Program-made: the position numbers and the translations under genes
In this document: in pieces, positions 16,576 through 26,388 of the stretch
How the letters are laid out: each line of letters opens with the position of its first letter
Position numbering within the stretch: position 1 is the stretch's first letter
The notes under the pieces: model-generated
What the model was told of the DNA's origin: nothing
What the model saw: only the letters and a program-made list of their open reading frames with translations
Databases searched by the model: none
Assembly: GCF_900141755.1 (NCBI RefSeq)
Contig: NZ_LT670844.1
Span: 6,730,501 to 6,794,500, forward strand
Reading direction: 5' to 3'
Origin: Bradyrhizobium lablabi
GTDB taxonomy: Bacteria > Pseudomonadota > Alphaproteobacteria > Rhizobiales > Xanthobacteraceae
DNA: 64,000 nucleotides

Positions 16576-19356
16576 TCAACTGTCCAGCGCCATTCGCATC
16601 ATTTTCGCGAGATCGGATTTGCGATACGGTTTGGCCAGCAATAGCACGCCGGAGTCGAGACGTCCGTGATGGACGATGGCGTTCTCGGTGTATCCCGATG
16701 TGTAGAGTGTCTTGAGCGATGGACGCCGCTTCAACGCCTCGTCGACAAGCTGGCGGCCGTTCATCGGTCCGGGCATGATCACGTCGGTGAACAACAGATC
16801 GATGGCGGAGCCGTTGTCGATCACATTCAAGGCTTCCGTCGCGTTGGAGGCTTCGAGCGTGGTGTAGCCGAGGCTTTCGATCTGGGTGATGACATATCGG
16901 CGCACCAGCTCATCGTCCTCGACAATCAGCACGACCTCGCGACCGCGCTGGACGCGCGCGGCTTCACGCGCCTCCGCGGCGGTCTGATCGAGGCCGGTCG
17001 CCCGCGGCAGATAGATCTTGACGGTCGTGCCGTGGCCTTCCTCGCTGTAAATCTTGATATGCCCGTTGGACTGCTTGACGAAACCGAACACCATGCTTAA
17101 GCCCAACCCGGTGCCCTTGCCGACTTCCTTGGTGGTGAAGAAGGGATCGAACACCTTTTCCAGGTTGGCGGCGGGAATCCCCGTGCCGGTGTCACTCACC
17201 GCAATCATCACATAATTGCCGACCGTGACCTCGCTGTGCATGCCCGCATAGCCTTCGTCGAGATAGACGTTGGTGGTCTCGAGCGTGAGCTTGCCGCCGG
17301 TCGGCATGGCATCGCGGGCATTGAGCGAAAGGTTGAGGATCGCCGTGGTGAGCTGGTTGGGATCGACCATGGCCGTCCATGCGTCGACCGCAAGCTTGGG
17401 CGCGATCTCGATGTGCTCGCCGAGCGTCGGATGCAATAGCTTCGCGGTTTCGAGAACCAGCGCATTGACGTCGATCTCGCGCGGCTGCAATGGTTGTTTG
17501 CGGGCAAAGGCGAGCAGATGCTTGGTCAGGCTGGCGCCGCGTTCGGCGGCTTCATCAATCATCTTTGCGATGGCGGTGAGCTGCGGACTCTCGGCGACGG
17601 CGTCGGACAAGATCCCGATGGTTCCGGTGATCACCGTCAGGATATTGTTGAAGTCATGGGCGATGCCGCCGGTGAGCTGGCCGACGGCGTCCATCTTTTG
17701 GACCTGGCGGATTTGTGCTTCCGCGGCTTGCTTCTCGGTGAGATCGCGCCCGACAAAGAAATGCCGCCGCACCGGCTCCGACCATGCGCCCATCCATGTC
17801 AGCGTCACTGCCTGGCCGTCCTTGTGGACATAACGCGTCTCGAAATTGCGCATATGCTGACCGCGCCGCGCCGAGCGCATCTCATGGCGCGTTGATTCGA
17901 GATCGTCGGGATGGATGAATTCGACCGCGCTGTGGCCGATCATTTCGTCGGGCCGATAGCCCAAGATGGTCATCGAGCTCGGCGAGACCTGAACGAAGTT
18001 TCCCTTGGTATCCGTGACCAGGATCAGGTCCTGCGAGGTCTCGAAGATGCGCCGCCGCTCTTCGACCTCCTGGCTGAGCGCCCGCTCGGTCCGTTTGCTC
18101 TCGGTGATGTCGCGCGCGATCTTGGAGGCGCCGACGACCTCCCCGGTTGACGATCTGAGCGGCGAGACCGCGAGCGATACATGCAGCTCCTTGCCGTCCT
18201 TGCGCACGCGCAGCGTTTCATAATGTTCGATCGCTTCACCCCGGCCTATTTTAGCGAGGATTTCACTGATCTCGTCGCGGCGCTCCGGCGGGACGATGAT
18301 GTCGATGCGCTGGCCGACCGCTTCGGTCGCGCTGTAGCCGAACAGGCGTTCGGCCGCCCGGTTCCAGGCGGTGATGGTGCCGTCAAGCGCCTTGGTGATG
18401 ATGGCGTCGTTGGAGGATTCCACGACCGCCGAGAACAGCCGCTCGCGCTCGGTGTGACGGTCCCGTTCCGAGGCGGCTTGCCGGCGCAGTGTCTCGAGCA
18501 GGCGGGACAACTGGGCTTGCAGGCCGACATTGTCGATCAACAGCACCGCGAGAACGAAACTCGCGGCGCAGAGCCCGTAGAGGCGGCCGGCATAAAAGCC
18601 CAGGTCGAATCTCGCCCCATTGAGCATGGCGGACAGTGCAATATCGAACAGCCAGGCGCACAGCACGACCATCAGCCAGAGGTCGATCACCGAATGTGGT
18701 CGCCGGAACCATAGTACCAGCAGGGCCGCAAGGCTGAGACCCCACACCACCGACACAACCCCGATCAAGGTCGACGTGTAGTGTCCGCCGCTCAATAGCG
18801 TCGGCAGGATATCGTGGTGACCGGTGACGACAAAGGCCACCGCGCCGATCGCCACGCTGACCGCGATGATGCTCCGAAGGATCGCACCGCCGACCGACCC
18901 CTTGATTTCGGGGCCGCCTTTGCCGTCCTTCAGCAGCGCATAGCCGAGCACAAGAAGCGGGAATCCGCCGTGCCAGATCATGTAAAGCCAGGCCGTCGTC
19001 TGTGGGCCGGCGCCTAACAGCCCATCCGGCGCAAACAGACCCGGAAAGGTCAGGGCGTGAACGGATGCTGCGGCCGCGGTGAACAGATACCCGCTCGCAA
19101 GCAGCAGCAGCGCTCGCGACCGCAACACGGCAAATTGCGAATACAGCAGGATAGCGGTGATGATGTCGTTGATCGCGAGCGCGGATTGGTAGCTCGCGAC
19201 GAATGCCGGAACCGGGGTAAGCGGCACGCCGGCAAAAGGTACCGCGCATGCGAACAGAACCAATGAGACGGCGACAACGACGAGGGCGGTAAACCGATCG
19301 CGGTCTGTTGCCGGCAGGGTAGAGAGAAAAATACTTCGGTCGTCGCCTGCCTGCAC
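16576..19356 (-). CDS. Membrane hybrid histidine kinase (MASE4-like, PAS-PAS-HK-REC)
   Basis: This is a roughly 926-residue inner-membrane sensor. Its N-terminal 270 residues form seven to eight membrane segments resembling a MASE4 sensor. Two PAS domains follow (the first begins [22 protein letters not shown]; the second [19 protein letters not shown]), with RKDGKELHV and HKDGQAVTL sub-motifs. The kinase has the H-box [14 protein letters not shown]-box [10 protein letters not shown] and G-boxes DTGTGIP and [11 protein letters not shown]-terminal receiver has its phosphoacceptor Asp in LLFTDVIMP and the Lys in LLAKPY. The GTG at 19356 follows GGAG; a TTG at 19392 is possible. It is divergent from a lone receiver gene, a likely partner. 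Confidence 0.92.
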   Translation of the reverse strand: MQAGDDRSIFLSTLPATDRDRFTALVVVAVSLVLFACAVPFAGVPLTPVPAFVASYQSALAINDIITAILLYSQFAVLRSRALLLLASGYLFTAAAASVHALTFPGLFAPDGLLGAGPQTTAWLYMIWHGGFPLLVLGYALLKDGKGGPEIKGSVGGAILRSIIAVSVAIGAVAFVVTGHHDILPTLLSGGHYTSTLIGVVSVVWGLSLAALLVLWFRRPHSVIDLWLMVVLCAWLFDIALSAMLNGARFDLGFYAGRLYGLCAASFVLAVLLIDNVGLQAQLSRLLETLRRQAASERDRHTERERLFSAVVESSNDAIITKALDGTITAWNRAAERLFGYSATEAVGQRIDIIVPPERRDEISEILAKIGRGEAIEHYETLRVRKDGKELHVSLAVSPLRSSTGEVVGASKIARDITESKRTERALSQEVEERRRIFETSQDLILVTDTKGNFVQVSPSSMTILGYRPDEMIGHSAVEFIHPDDLESTRHEMRSARRGQHMRNFETRYVHKDGQAVTLTWMGAWSEPVRRHFFVGRDLTEKQAAEAQIRQVQKMDAVGQLTGGIAHDFNNILTVITGTIGILSDAVAESPQLTAIAKMIDEAAERGASLTKHLLAFARKQPLQPREIDVNALVLETAKLLHPTLGEHIEIAPKLAVDAWTAMVDPNQLTTAILNLSLNARDAMPTGGKLTLETTNVYLDEGYAGMHSEVTVGNYVMIAVSDTGTGIPAANLEKVFDPFFTTKEVGKGTGLGLSMVFGFVKQSNGHIKIYSEEGHGTTVKIYLPRATGLDQTAAEAREAARVQRGREVVLIVEDDELVRRYVITQIESLGYTTLEASNATEALNVIDNGSAIDLLFTDVIMPGPMNGRQLVDEALKRRPSLKTLYTSGYTENAIVHHGRLDSGVLLLAKPYRKSDLAKMMRMALDS

Positions 19357-19634
19357 GATTATCTCCGGGAAACCGCATGAAACGCGCCACAATAACGCAT
19401 CCGCCGAACCGGAATAACCATGCCAAATATCAGCCCGAAATCTCTAACTTGGATTTGGCGGCCTCAACCTAAAGTTACATATTCCTTAACGCGGCCAGGA
19501 GCCAGAGGGTTCGTTGCGGCGGGTAACCGCATCTTTACTCATACCAGGAAAAACGCGGCCGGGCTGCCCAAGGGTTTGAGCCAAAATCCGGGGTTCCGTT
19601 GTAGGCTCGGAGGACCCCCGGTCCGGGAGCCCCT

Positions 19635-20045
19635 ATGCCCCGCATTCTTGTCATCGACGACCAATCGTCTGTACGCAGGATGATCTCCATCGTGCTTCGG
19701 GTCAACCATTTCGAGAGCGTTGAAGCCGGAAGCGGCGCGGCCGGGTTGAAGGAGTTCGAAAATTCGAAATTCGATCTGGCGATCGTCGATATCTTCTTGC
19801 AGGGGACCAGCGGTTTCGACGTCATCCGGATGATGCGCGAGCGCGTTCCGGATTTGCCGGTGGTGGCGATCTCGGGAATGACGGCGCTCGACTTTGTCTC
19901 GGTGGCGCCCGGGCTCGCCAACGTCGTGTGCCTGGGCAAGCCGTTTCGCCCGAACGAACTGGTTCGCGCGATCGAGACGGCGCAGAAATTGTCGCGGCCG
20001 TCGGCTGCCGGCGACGTCACTGGCGCTGAGGCGGTCGTTCCCTGA
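19635..20045 (+). CDS. Single-domain response regulator (receiver only)
   Basis: This 136-residue receiver has the acidic pair D8-D9, phosphoacceptor D52 in AIVDIF, S80 of the switch in VAISG and K102 in LGKPF. There is no output domain; the tail (SAAGDVTGAEAVVP) is unstructured. Such proteins relay phosphate or bind a target protein. It is transcribed away from the hybrid kinase 278 bases apart, so it may receive phosphate from that kinase. It converges on the livK gene across a two-way terminator. Confidence 0.93.
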   Translation: MPRILVIDDQSSVRRMISIVLRVNHFESVEAGSGAAGLKEFENSKFDLAIVDIFLQGTSGFDVIRMMRERVPDLPVVAISGMTALDFVSVAPGLANVVCLGKPFRPNELVRAIETAQKLSRPSAAGDVTGAEAVVP

Positions 20046-20064
20046 ACCGGGCTCGTGCCGGCAA

Positions 20065-20092
20065 CAAAAAACGCCCCGGCGAACCGGGGCGT
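20065..20092. terminator. Terminator after livK (and possibly two-way)
   Basis: ACGCCCCGG, loop CGAA and CCGGGGCGT form a nine-pair stem. On the minus strand it is followed by TTTTTT, which suits livK, whose stop codon is at 20120. The plus-strand side has only a short T run. Confidence 0.85.
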
Positions 20093-20119
20093 CTTGGGTC
20101 GCGATCCAACGTTTGAGGC

Positions 20120-21238
20120 TTATGACCCCTTCGGATTGATCTCGGTATAGCCGCCCTTGTCGTCCCATTTGTAGACGACATAGTCGAGCTGCTTGATGTC
20201 GCCCTTGGCGTCGAACTCCAGCTTGCCGATCACCGTATCCCAGGAACCGGCCTTGATCGTATCCATGACTTTCTTCGGATCGGTGGTACCGGCTTTCTTG
20301 ACCGCCTCCGACCACACCTGCATCGCGGCATAGGTATAAAGCGTGTAGCCTTCGGGATCGATGTTCTTGGCCTTGAACTTCTCGACGATCGCCTTCGCCG
20401 TCGGCTTGTTGCGCGGGTCGGGGCCGAAGGTGAACAGCGTGCCTGCGCCGGCGGGTCCGGTGATCGAGGCGAACTCCTTGTCCGCCAGCGCGTCGCCGGC
20501 CATCAAGACCGTCTGCAGGCCCTGATCGCGCATCTGGCGCAGGATCAGACCGGATTCCTGATGGTAGCCGCCGACATAGACCAGGTCGATATTTTCGCGC
20601 TTCAGGCGCGACACGATGGCGTTAAAATCCTTGTCGCCCTTGTTGTAGGACTCGAACATCTTCTCGGTGAAGCCGGCCGCATTGAGCGCCTTCTTGGTCT
20701 CGTCGGCGAGGCCCTTGCCGTAAGTGGTCTTGTCGTTGAGGATGGCGACGTTCTTGCCCTTGTAGTTTTTGGCGATGTATTCGGCGGCGACCAGGCCCTG
20801 CTGATCGTCACGGCCGCAGACGCGTGCCACGTTCCAGAGCTTGCGCTCGGTGAACAAGGGATTGGTGGAGGCCGGCGTGATCTGCAACACGTTGCCGTCG
20901 GCATAGGCTTCCGAGGCCGGGATCGAGGATGACGAACAATAATGGCCGGCGACGAACGGGATCTTCGCGCTGCCGATTTTCTCCGCCACCGAACGGGCCT
21001 GCTTGGGATCGCAGGCGTCGTCCTCGACGTTGAGCGAAAGCTTCTTGCCGAGCAAACCACCGGCGGCGTTGAGATCTTCAACCGCCATTTCGGCGCCGTT
21101 CTTCATCTGCCGTCCGAATGCGGACTCGCCGCCCGTCATCGGGCCTGCCACTGCGATGGTTGTGTCCTGCGCAAGCGCCGCGGTTGAAAGAGCAAACGAC
21201 GCGCTTAATGCCAGGCCGATGAGTTTCAGTGATTTCAT
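20120..21238 (-). CDS. livK: Branched-chain amino-acid ABC transporter, periplasmic binding protein
   Basis: This 372-residue type I periplasmic binding protein has a signal peptide MKSLKLIGLALSASFALSTAALAQ. The mature protein begins DTTIAVAGPMTGGESAFG and has the typical ligand-binding region VAGHYCSSSSIPASEAYADGNVLQITPASTNP. It captures leucine, isoleucine, valine or related amino acids for the LivHMGF permease encoded just upstream. The ATG at 21238 follows GAGGA and begins the signal peptide. It is the last gene of the five-gene unit, 131 bases after livF, and ends at a strong terminator. The ligand is not certain because related proteins also bind urea, amides or aromatics. Confidence 0.93.
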   Translation of the reverse strand: MKSLKLIGLALSASFALSTAALAQDTTIAVAGPMTGGESAFGRQMKNGAEMAVEDLNAAGGLLGKKLSLNVEDDACDPKQARSVAEKIGSAKIPFVAGHYCSSSSIPASEAYADGNVLQITPASTNPLFTERKLWNVARVCGRDDQQGLVAAEYIAKNYKGKNVAILNDKTTYGKGLADETKKALNAAGFTEKMFESYNKGDKDFNAIVSRLKRENIDLVYVGGYHQESGLILRQMRDQGLQTVLMAGDALADKEFASITGPAGAGTLFTFGPDPRNKPTAKAIVEKFKAKNIDPEGYTLYTYAAMQVWSEAVKKAGTTDPKKVMDTIKAGSWDTVIGKLEFDAKGDIKQLDYVVYKWDDKGGYTEINPKGS

Positions 21239-21369
21239 GAGGTGTCCTCGCGGGTAGATCGCTACGGGAAGTACCGGGCAGGCCGGGTTCGCGGTCATTG
21301 TCGGCTGATTTTACCGTGAAGTCATCGCCAATTTTCAGGCAAACCGAAACTCACCTGTCGGGTTGCCCG

Positions 21370-22116
21370 CTATCCCCGCCTTCCGCCTTCGAGATAGGCA
21401 GCGCGGATTTCCGGGCGCTGCAGCAGTTCCGCACCCGTTCCGCTCAGCGTGATCAGGCCGTTGACCATGACATAGCCGCGATGGGCGAGCCGCAGCGCGT
21501 GGTTGGCGTTCTGCTCGACGATCAGCACGGTGAGGCCGTCCTGCCGGTTCAGGGTCCGGATTGCGTCGAAAATCTGGCGCGCGATCAGGGGCGCCAGCCC
21601 GAGCGACGGCTCGTCCAGCATCAACAGGCGCGGGCGGCTCATCAGAGCGCGGCCGATCGCCAGCATCTGCTGCTCGCCGCCGGACAAGGTGCCGCCGCGC
21701 TGGGTCATGCGCTCCTTGAGCCTCGGGAATAGCGACAAAACCCGCTCCAGGCCGGCAGCGCGGTCCGCTTCGCTGCATTCGGTCGCATCGGCGCCCATCT
21801 GCAGATTTTCCGCAACGCTCATGCGCGGAAAGATTCTTCGCCCCTCCGGCGCCTGCGCGATGCGCAGCCGGGCGATCTGATGGGTCGGAACGTCGGTGAT
21901 GTCGCGGCCGTCGAACCGGATTTCGCCCGCACGAGCCCGCGGCTTGCCGAAAATCGTCATCATCAGCGTCGACTTGCCGGCGCCGTTGGCGCCGATCAGG
22001 GCGACGATCTCGCCAGCCTTGATGTCGAGATCGACGCCTTTCAGGGCCTCGATCTTGCCATAGGCGGCACGAAGGTTGCGGATCGCGAGCAGGGGGCTTG
22101 CGGATGGGGCGGTCAC
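21370..22116 (-). CDS. livF: Branched-chain amino-acid ABC transporter ATPase LivF
   Basis: This 248-residue ATPase has Walker A GANGAGKST, signature LSGGEQQM, Walker B LLMLDEPSLGL and the H-loop region LIVEQNAN, matching LivF. It pairs with LivG to power import through LivHM. Its GTG start overlaps the livG stop in a GTGA junction, so translation is coupled. A gap of 131 bases separates it from livK. Confidence 0.95.
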   Translation of the reverse strand: MTAPSASPLLAIRNLRAAYGKIEALKGVDLDIKAGEIVALIGANGAGKSTLMMTIFGKPRARAGEIRFDGRDITDVPTHQIARLRIAQAPEGRRIFPRMSVAENLQMGADATECSEADRAAGLERVLSLFPRLKERMTQRGGTLSGGEQQMLAIGRALMSRPRLLMLDEPSLGLAPLIARQIFDAIRTLNRQDGLTVLIVEQNANHALRLAHRGYVMVNGLITLSGTGAELLQRPEIRAAYLEGGRRG

Positions 22117-22946
22117 GTTCCGCTCTCCATCACCGCGATCGCCTCCTCCTCGTCGGCGCCGAGATAGGCCGCGATCACCTTGGGGTCGTCGCGGACGTCC
22201 TGCGGCGATCCCTCAGCGATCTTCACCCCGTAATCCATCACCACGACATGGTCGGAGATTTCCATCACCACCGACATGTCATGCTCGATCAGGAGGATCG
22301 AAGTGCCCTGGCCGGCACGGATCGACAGCAGCAATTCGCTCAAGCTGGCGCTCTCGCGCGCATTCAGTCCGGCGGCCGGCTCGTCGAGGCATAGTAATGC
22401 CGGTTCGGTGCACATCGCGCGCGCGATCTCGAGGCGGCGCTGATCGCCATACGGCAGATTGCCGGCGGCATCGTCGGCGCGGTCGAGTAGTCCGATGCGG
22501 TCGAGCCACAGCGTGGCCTGGTCGATCGCGCGCTTCTCGGCCACGCGCCAGGACGGCGCGCCGATCAGCCCGAGAAAGGTGAGGCCGGAGGCCAGCATCA
22601 GCGCATTGTGCTGGGCGACCATCAGGTTTTCCAGTGCCGTCATGCCGGGAAACAGCCGGATGTTCTGGAAGGTGCGCGCGACTTTTGCCTGTTTTGAGAT
22701 TCGGAAATCGTTCAGGCGTTCGAGCTGGATTTTCTTACCGGTATCATGTGTCAGCCGTATCGCGCCGGACGAGGGCTTGTAGAAACCGGTGATGCAGTTG
22801 AACACCGTGGTCTTGCCGGCGCCGTTCGGCCCGATCAGCGCGGTGATCTTGCGCCGCTCGGCGGCAAACGACAGGTCGCTGACGGCGACGATGCCGCCGA
22901 AGCGCATCGACAGATGGTCGACGGAAAGGATGCAATCGCTCGTCAT
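22113..22946 (-). CDS. livG: Branched-chain amino-acid ABC transporter ATPase LivG
   Basis: This 277-residue ATPase has Walker A GPNGAGKTTVFNCITGFYKPSSG, a long LivG-specific insert with ARTFQNIRLFPGMTALENLMVAQH, Walker B LLCLDEPAAGL and switch His in IEHDMSVVM. The linker is LPYGDQRRLE in place of LSGGQ, as is normal for LivG. The ATG at 22946 overlaps the livM stop by ATGA. Longer in-frame starts reach into livM and are rejected. Confidence 0.95.
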   Translation of the reverse strand: MTSDCILSVDHLSMRFGGIVAVSDLSFAAERRKITALIGPNGAGKTTVFNCITGFYKPSSGAIRLTHDTGKKIQLERLNDFRISKQAKVARTFQNIRLFPGMTALENLMVAQHNALMLASGLTFLGLIGAPSWRVAEKRAIDQATLWLDRIGLLDRADDAAGNLPYGDQRRLEIARAMCTEPALLCLDEPAAGLNARESASLSELLLSIRAGQGTSILLIEHDMSVVMEISDHVVVMDYGVKIAEGSPQDVRDDPKVIAAYLGADEEEAIAVMESGT

Positions 22947-24268
22947 CCGTGCCCCTCTTTGACGAGGTCGGACGAAATCGCCTGGCTGCGCTGCAGGTAG
23001 ACGGTCGGCGCGCGATGGCCGATCAGCCCGCGCGGCCGCCAGATCATCAACACCACCATCGCGATTCCGAACACCAGCATGCGATATTGCTCGAGGCCGC
23101 GGAACAATTCGAAGCCGCCGATCATGGTCAGCGCCGCCAGCGCCACGCCGAGTTGCGAGCCCATGCCGCCGAGCACGACGATGGCGAGCACCAGCGCCGA
23201 TTCCTGGAAGGTGAAGGATTCCGGACTGATAAAGCCTTGTCGTGTGGCGAAGAAGGCTCCCGCAAAACCGCCGAACATGGCGCCGGTCGCGAATGCCGTC
23301 AGCTTGGTCGTGGTCGTGTTGATGCCGAGCGCGCGGCAGGCGACCTCGTCCTCGCGCAATGCCTCCCAGGCGCGGCCGATCGGCAGACGCCGCAGCCGGA
23401 TCGTCACCCAATTGGTGAGCAGCGCCAGTGCCAGGATCAGATAAAACAGAAACACGATGCGATGGGTCGGCGAGAATTCGATGCCGAGTTTGGCGGCAAG
23501 GCCGTCATCGCCCGGCGTCAGCGGGATGCCGAACAAGGTCGGCCGCGGGATGCCCGAGACGCCGTTGGGGCCGCCGGTCAGGCTCTGCCAGTTGATGATG
23601 ACGAGCCGGATGATCTCGCCGAACGCCAGGGTGACGATCGCAAGATAATCACCGCGCAGCCTCAGCACCGGAAAGCCCAGCATCACGCCCCAAAGGGCTG
23701 CAAGGATGCCCGCGAGCGGCAGGCAGATCCAGAACGAAAGTCCGAAGTTGGTCGCGAGCAGCGCATAGGAATAGGCGCCGACCGCGTAAAACGCGACGTA
23801 GCCGAGATCGAGCAGGCCGGCGAGGCCGACCACGACGTTCAATCCCCATCCCAGCATCACATAGGTCAGCACCAGAATGCCGAGATCGAGGATGTAGCGC
23901 TGGTCATAGAAGATCACCGGCACCAGGAAGGTGAAGGTCAAAAGCACCGGCGCGATGCCGCGCCGCGCAACGGCAAGCGCATTTTGTACGGACGGTGGAA
24001 CGACCTTGACGGTGCCGACCGGTCCCCACCACTGCCGCAGCAATTCGACGATGATGCTGCCGCCGAACACGGCGGCGACGATGGAAGCGAGTTCCGGAAA
24101 CCGCGTCCAGTAGATCAATTGCCCGGTGGGACCTGCTTCGGTGCGGATGCCGATCATCAGCGAAAACAGCACCAGCGCGACGAGCGCGCTGATCACGGCT
24201 TTCTTCAGGATGAAGGCGATGCCCTTGGCGTGCGATACCGCGGTCTTCTCAGGCGCAGGTGCTGTCAC
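22943..24268 (-). CDS. livM: Branched-chain amino-acid ABC transporter permease LivM
   Basis: This permease of about 441 residues has around ten membrane segments, with LGWGLNVVVGLAGLLDLGYVAFYAVGAY, the cytoplasmic coupling helix GRAWEALREDEVACRALGINTTTTKL and GGMGSQLGV. It is longer than a minimal LivM because of an N-terminal extension of about 120 residues with its own hydrophobic helices, common in rhizobial LivM. The start is uncertain: the GTG at 24268 or a TTG at 24283 that overlaps the livH stop. It forms the translocation pore with LivH. Confidence 0.92.
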   Translation of the reverse strand: MTAPAPEKTAVSHAKGIAFILKKAVISALVALVLFSLMIGIRTEAGPTGQLIYWTRFPELASIVAAVFGGSIIVELLRQWWGPVGTVKVVPPSVQNALAVARRGIAPVLLTFTFLVPVIFYDQRYILDLGILVLTYVMLGWGLNVVVGLAGLLDLGYVAFYAVGAYSYALLATNFGLSFWICLPLAGILAALWGVMLGFPVLRLRGDYLAIVTLAFGEIIRLVIINWQSLTGGPNGVSGIPRPTLFGIPLTPGDDGLAAKLGIEFSPTHRIVFLFYLILALALLTNWVTIRLRRLPIGRAWEALREDEVACRALGINTTTTKLTAFATGAMFGGFAGAFFATRQGFISPESFTFQESALVLAIVVLGGMGSQLGVALAALTMIGGFELFRGLEQYRMLVFGIAMVVLMIWRPRGLIGHRAPTVYLQRSQAISSDLVKEGHG

Positions 24269-24279
24269 GCTGCCGCCCG

Positions 24280-25197
24280 TCAAACTTTTTCAACTTCGGG
24301 CCGGCCGAGCAGGCCGGTCGGCATGAAAATCAGCACGACGATCAGGATCGAGAATGCCGCGACGTCCTTGTACTCGACCGAGAAATACGCCGACCACAGC
24401 GTCTCGATCAAGCCAATCGCAAGCCCGCCCAGCATCGCGCCCGGCAGCGAGCCGATGCCGCCGAGCACGGCCGCGGTGAACGCCTTGATGCCGGCGACAA
24501 AGCCCATGTAGAAATCGACCAGGCCGTAATAGAGCAGGTACATCATGCCGGCGACCGCGGCGAGCGCTGCGCCAATGACAAAGGTCATGGAGATGGTGCG
24601 ATCGACGTCGACGCCGAGCAGCGCTGCCATGGTCTGGTCCTGCTCGCAGGCGCGCATGTCGCGGCCGAGCCGGGTCCTGGTCACGAGCCAGGTGAAGATC
24701 GCGAGCAGCACGACGGTGGTGATAACGACGACGATCTGCGCGTTCGACAGCCGCACTACGAAGCCGCCGCTGCCCTCATGCAGCGAGTAGCCGCCGGTGA
24801 TGATCGGCGGCACCGGTTTTACGCGCGCGCCTTGGGCCACTTGCGAGTAGTTCGACAGCACGAACGACATGCCGATCGCCGACAGCATCGGCGCCAGGCG
24901 AAACGAGTGCCGCAGCGGCCGATAGGCGATGCGCTCGACCGTCCAGCCATAAAGCGCGGTGATCGCCATCGACACCAGCAGCACGATCAGCAGGATCACC
25001 GGAACGACGGTCAGCCCGATCGAGACCAGGATCAGATACGAGATCAGCGCGATGAAGCCGCCGATCATGAAGATGTCGCCGTGAGCAAAATTGATCATGC
25101 CGACGATGCCATAGACCATGGTGTAGCCGATGGCGATCAGGCCGTAGACCGAGCCCAGTACGAGGCCGTTGATCAGTTGCTGGGCGAAATAATCCAT
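24280..25197 (-). CDS. livH: Branched-chain amino-acid ABC transporter permease LivH
   Basis: This 305-residue inner-membrane permease has eight or so helices. The LivH marks are the start MDYFAQQLINGLVLGSVYGLIAIGYTMVYGIVGMINFAHGD, coupling helix GRDMRACEQDQTMAALLGVDVDRTI and KAFTAAVLGGIGSLPGA. It is the first gene of livH-livM-livG-livF-livK, all on the minus strand with overlapping junctions. The promoter should lie in 25198-25484, where I could not pick a convincing -35/-10 pair. Confidence 0.95.
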   Translation of the reverse strand: MDYFAQQLINGLVLGSVYGLIAIGYTMVYGIVGMINFAHGDIFMIGGFIALISYLILVSIGLTVVPVILLIVLLVSMAITALYGWTVERIAYRPLRHSFRLAPMLSAIGMSFVLSNYSQVAQGARVKPVPPIITGGYSLHEGSGGFVVRLSNAQIVVVITTVVLLAIFTWLVTRTRLGRDMRACEQDQTMAALLGVDVDRTISMTFVIGAALAAVAGMMYLLYYGLVDFYMGFVAGIKAFTAAVLGGIGSLPGAMLGGLAIGLIETLWSAYFSVEYKDVAAFSILIVVLIFMPTGLLGRPEVEKV

Positions 25198-25484
25198 GCG
25201 CTGCCGTGCCCAAGAGTGAGACGCGGCGACGGCCCCGGCAGCCGGAACGTCGCGTCTTGAGGTTTTCTAGCTTGGGGTTTTTCTAACAGTGGGAACCCGG
25301 TGCGGCAACAGCGCCAATGTGTACCTTAAGGGCTTGTACATAGGTAGTTTTAAGCTCTTCGGTTCCCTTGCAACCGTCCCGGCCAGGCCCTGCCACCCAA
25401 TATTCGCCGGCGAGCCCAGGTTCCCCTGAAACCAATTCGCCAGGGTTCGGTTATCTCCCGTTACGTTCAACCAGGGAGATGCCG

Positions 25485-25640
25485 ATGTCCAACCCCAATC
25501 AGAAGCCGGGCCAGCAGAATCAGAACCCGAACCAGAAGCCCGGCCAGCAGCAGGGCGGAGGGCAGAAGCCCGGACAGCAACAGCAAGACCCGAATCGTCA
25601 GGGCCAGAAACCTGATCATCAAGGCAAGGGAGAGCGTTAA
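25485..25640 (+). CDS. Q/P/N/G-rich low-complexity miniprotein
   Basis: This 51-residue protein is built from repeats of NQKPGQQ with Gln, Pro, Asn and Gly and no hydrophobic core, so it is intrinsically disordered. The ATG at 25485 lies six bases after AGGGAG; an ATG two codons earlier touches that site. A strong terminator begins 33 bases downstream, so this is a complete one-gene transcript. I do not recognise a function. Similar short hydrophilic Q/K/P-rich genes occur in rhizobia; a role as a stress-induced, hydrophilin-like protein is a guess from composition only. Confidence 0.65.
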   Translation: MSNPNQKPGQQNQNPNQKPGQQQGGGQKPGQQQQDPNRQGQKPDHQGKGER

Positions 25641-25673
25641 TTCGGATCGAGGAACCAAGCGAGGAGCAGGAAG

Positions 25674-25702
25674 GTCCCGCCGCGAGGCGGGACTTTTCTT
25701 TT
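25674..25702 (+). terminator. Rho-independent terminator after the miniprotein gene
   Basis: The stem GTCCCGCC / GGCGGGAC with tetraloop GCGA is followed by TTTTCTTTT. It is oriented for the plus strand. Confidence 0.9.
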
Positions 25703-25863
25703 GTCCGCAGGTATCCGCACGACGCGCTAAAGGTACGCCGGTCCGGTCGCCCCGGCGATTAAGGTAAATAAAGGGTTTAAATTGCCCGCCGCAGTTTAGG
25801 GGAGTTACGTCTCCGCCGAACCGCCGCTCCGTGTCGGAGCGTCGCGGAACAGCGGGAAGCGAC

Positions 25864-26388
25864 ATGACCACAAACTGGCGGATCAGTTCTTTCAGCGGTG
25901 CGCTTCTGGCGGCCTATTTCATTCCGTCCTGGACCATGATCGCCTTCAGGATCATGATTTCGCCGGTCCACGGCCTTTATGAGCGGCCCAATATCGCAGC
26001 GGCGCTCTACATCAGCGATCATCTGCAATGGGCCGCGATGTCAACGATCCGCTTCGCATGGCTGTTGGCTTTGGGCAGGCTCACCGTCGTCGCCTTCTTT
26101 GCGATCTTCCTGGTGTTGATCATCCGCGCCTCGATCCGCAAGACCGGTGACGGCGACGAAGCGCTCGCGATCGCGCTTGCGATCGGCAGCGCGTTCAGTT
26201 TTGCGGGCATGGTGCTGGCATCGCAGGTCGGCGAGACGGAGGCGCTTCGGCTTCATGCCACGGAGTTGCTGATGCTGCTGGGGACCGCGATCGTGTTGCT
26301 GGTCGAACGTCCCGCGCAGCGAGAGACCACTCACAGCGTGGACGACGCTCTACCCCTTGAGCAGCCCGAGCTCGCTCACAATCGCTGA
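25864..26388 (+). CDS. Hypothetical four-helix membrane protein
   Basis: This 174-residue protein has four hydrophobic segments (about 10-30, 58-88, 104-125 and 132-150) separated by short loops. The C-terminal tail is polar (RPAQRETTHSVDDALPLEQPELAHNR). I recognise no family motif. The ATG at 25864 is the first good start after the terminator. Its last 39 bases overlap the 3' end of pcaC on the other strand, so the two are convergent. An inner-membrane location is likely and the function is unknown. Confidence 0.7.
   Translation: MTTNWRISSFSGALLAAYFIPSWTMIAFRIMISPVHGLYERPNIAAALYISDHLQWAAMSTIRFAWLLALGRLTVVAFFAIFLVLIIRASIRKTGDGDEALAIALAIGSAFSFAGMVLASQVGETEALRLHATELLMLLGTAIVLLVERPAQRETTHSVDDALPLEQPELAHNR

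Noticed and set aside
22113..23411. 432-codon version of LivG
   Set aside because: The extra N-terminal half is out-of-frame livM; the ABC domain starts at the ATG at 22946.
22949..24511. 520-codon plus-strand frame opposite livM/livH
   Set aside because: Shadow of the transporter genes; its sequence is His/Arg/Gln-rich antisense composition.
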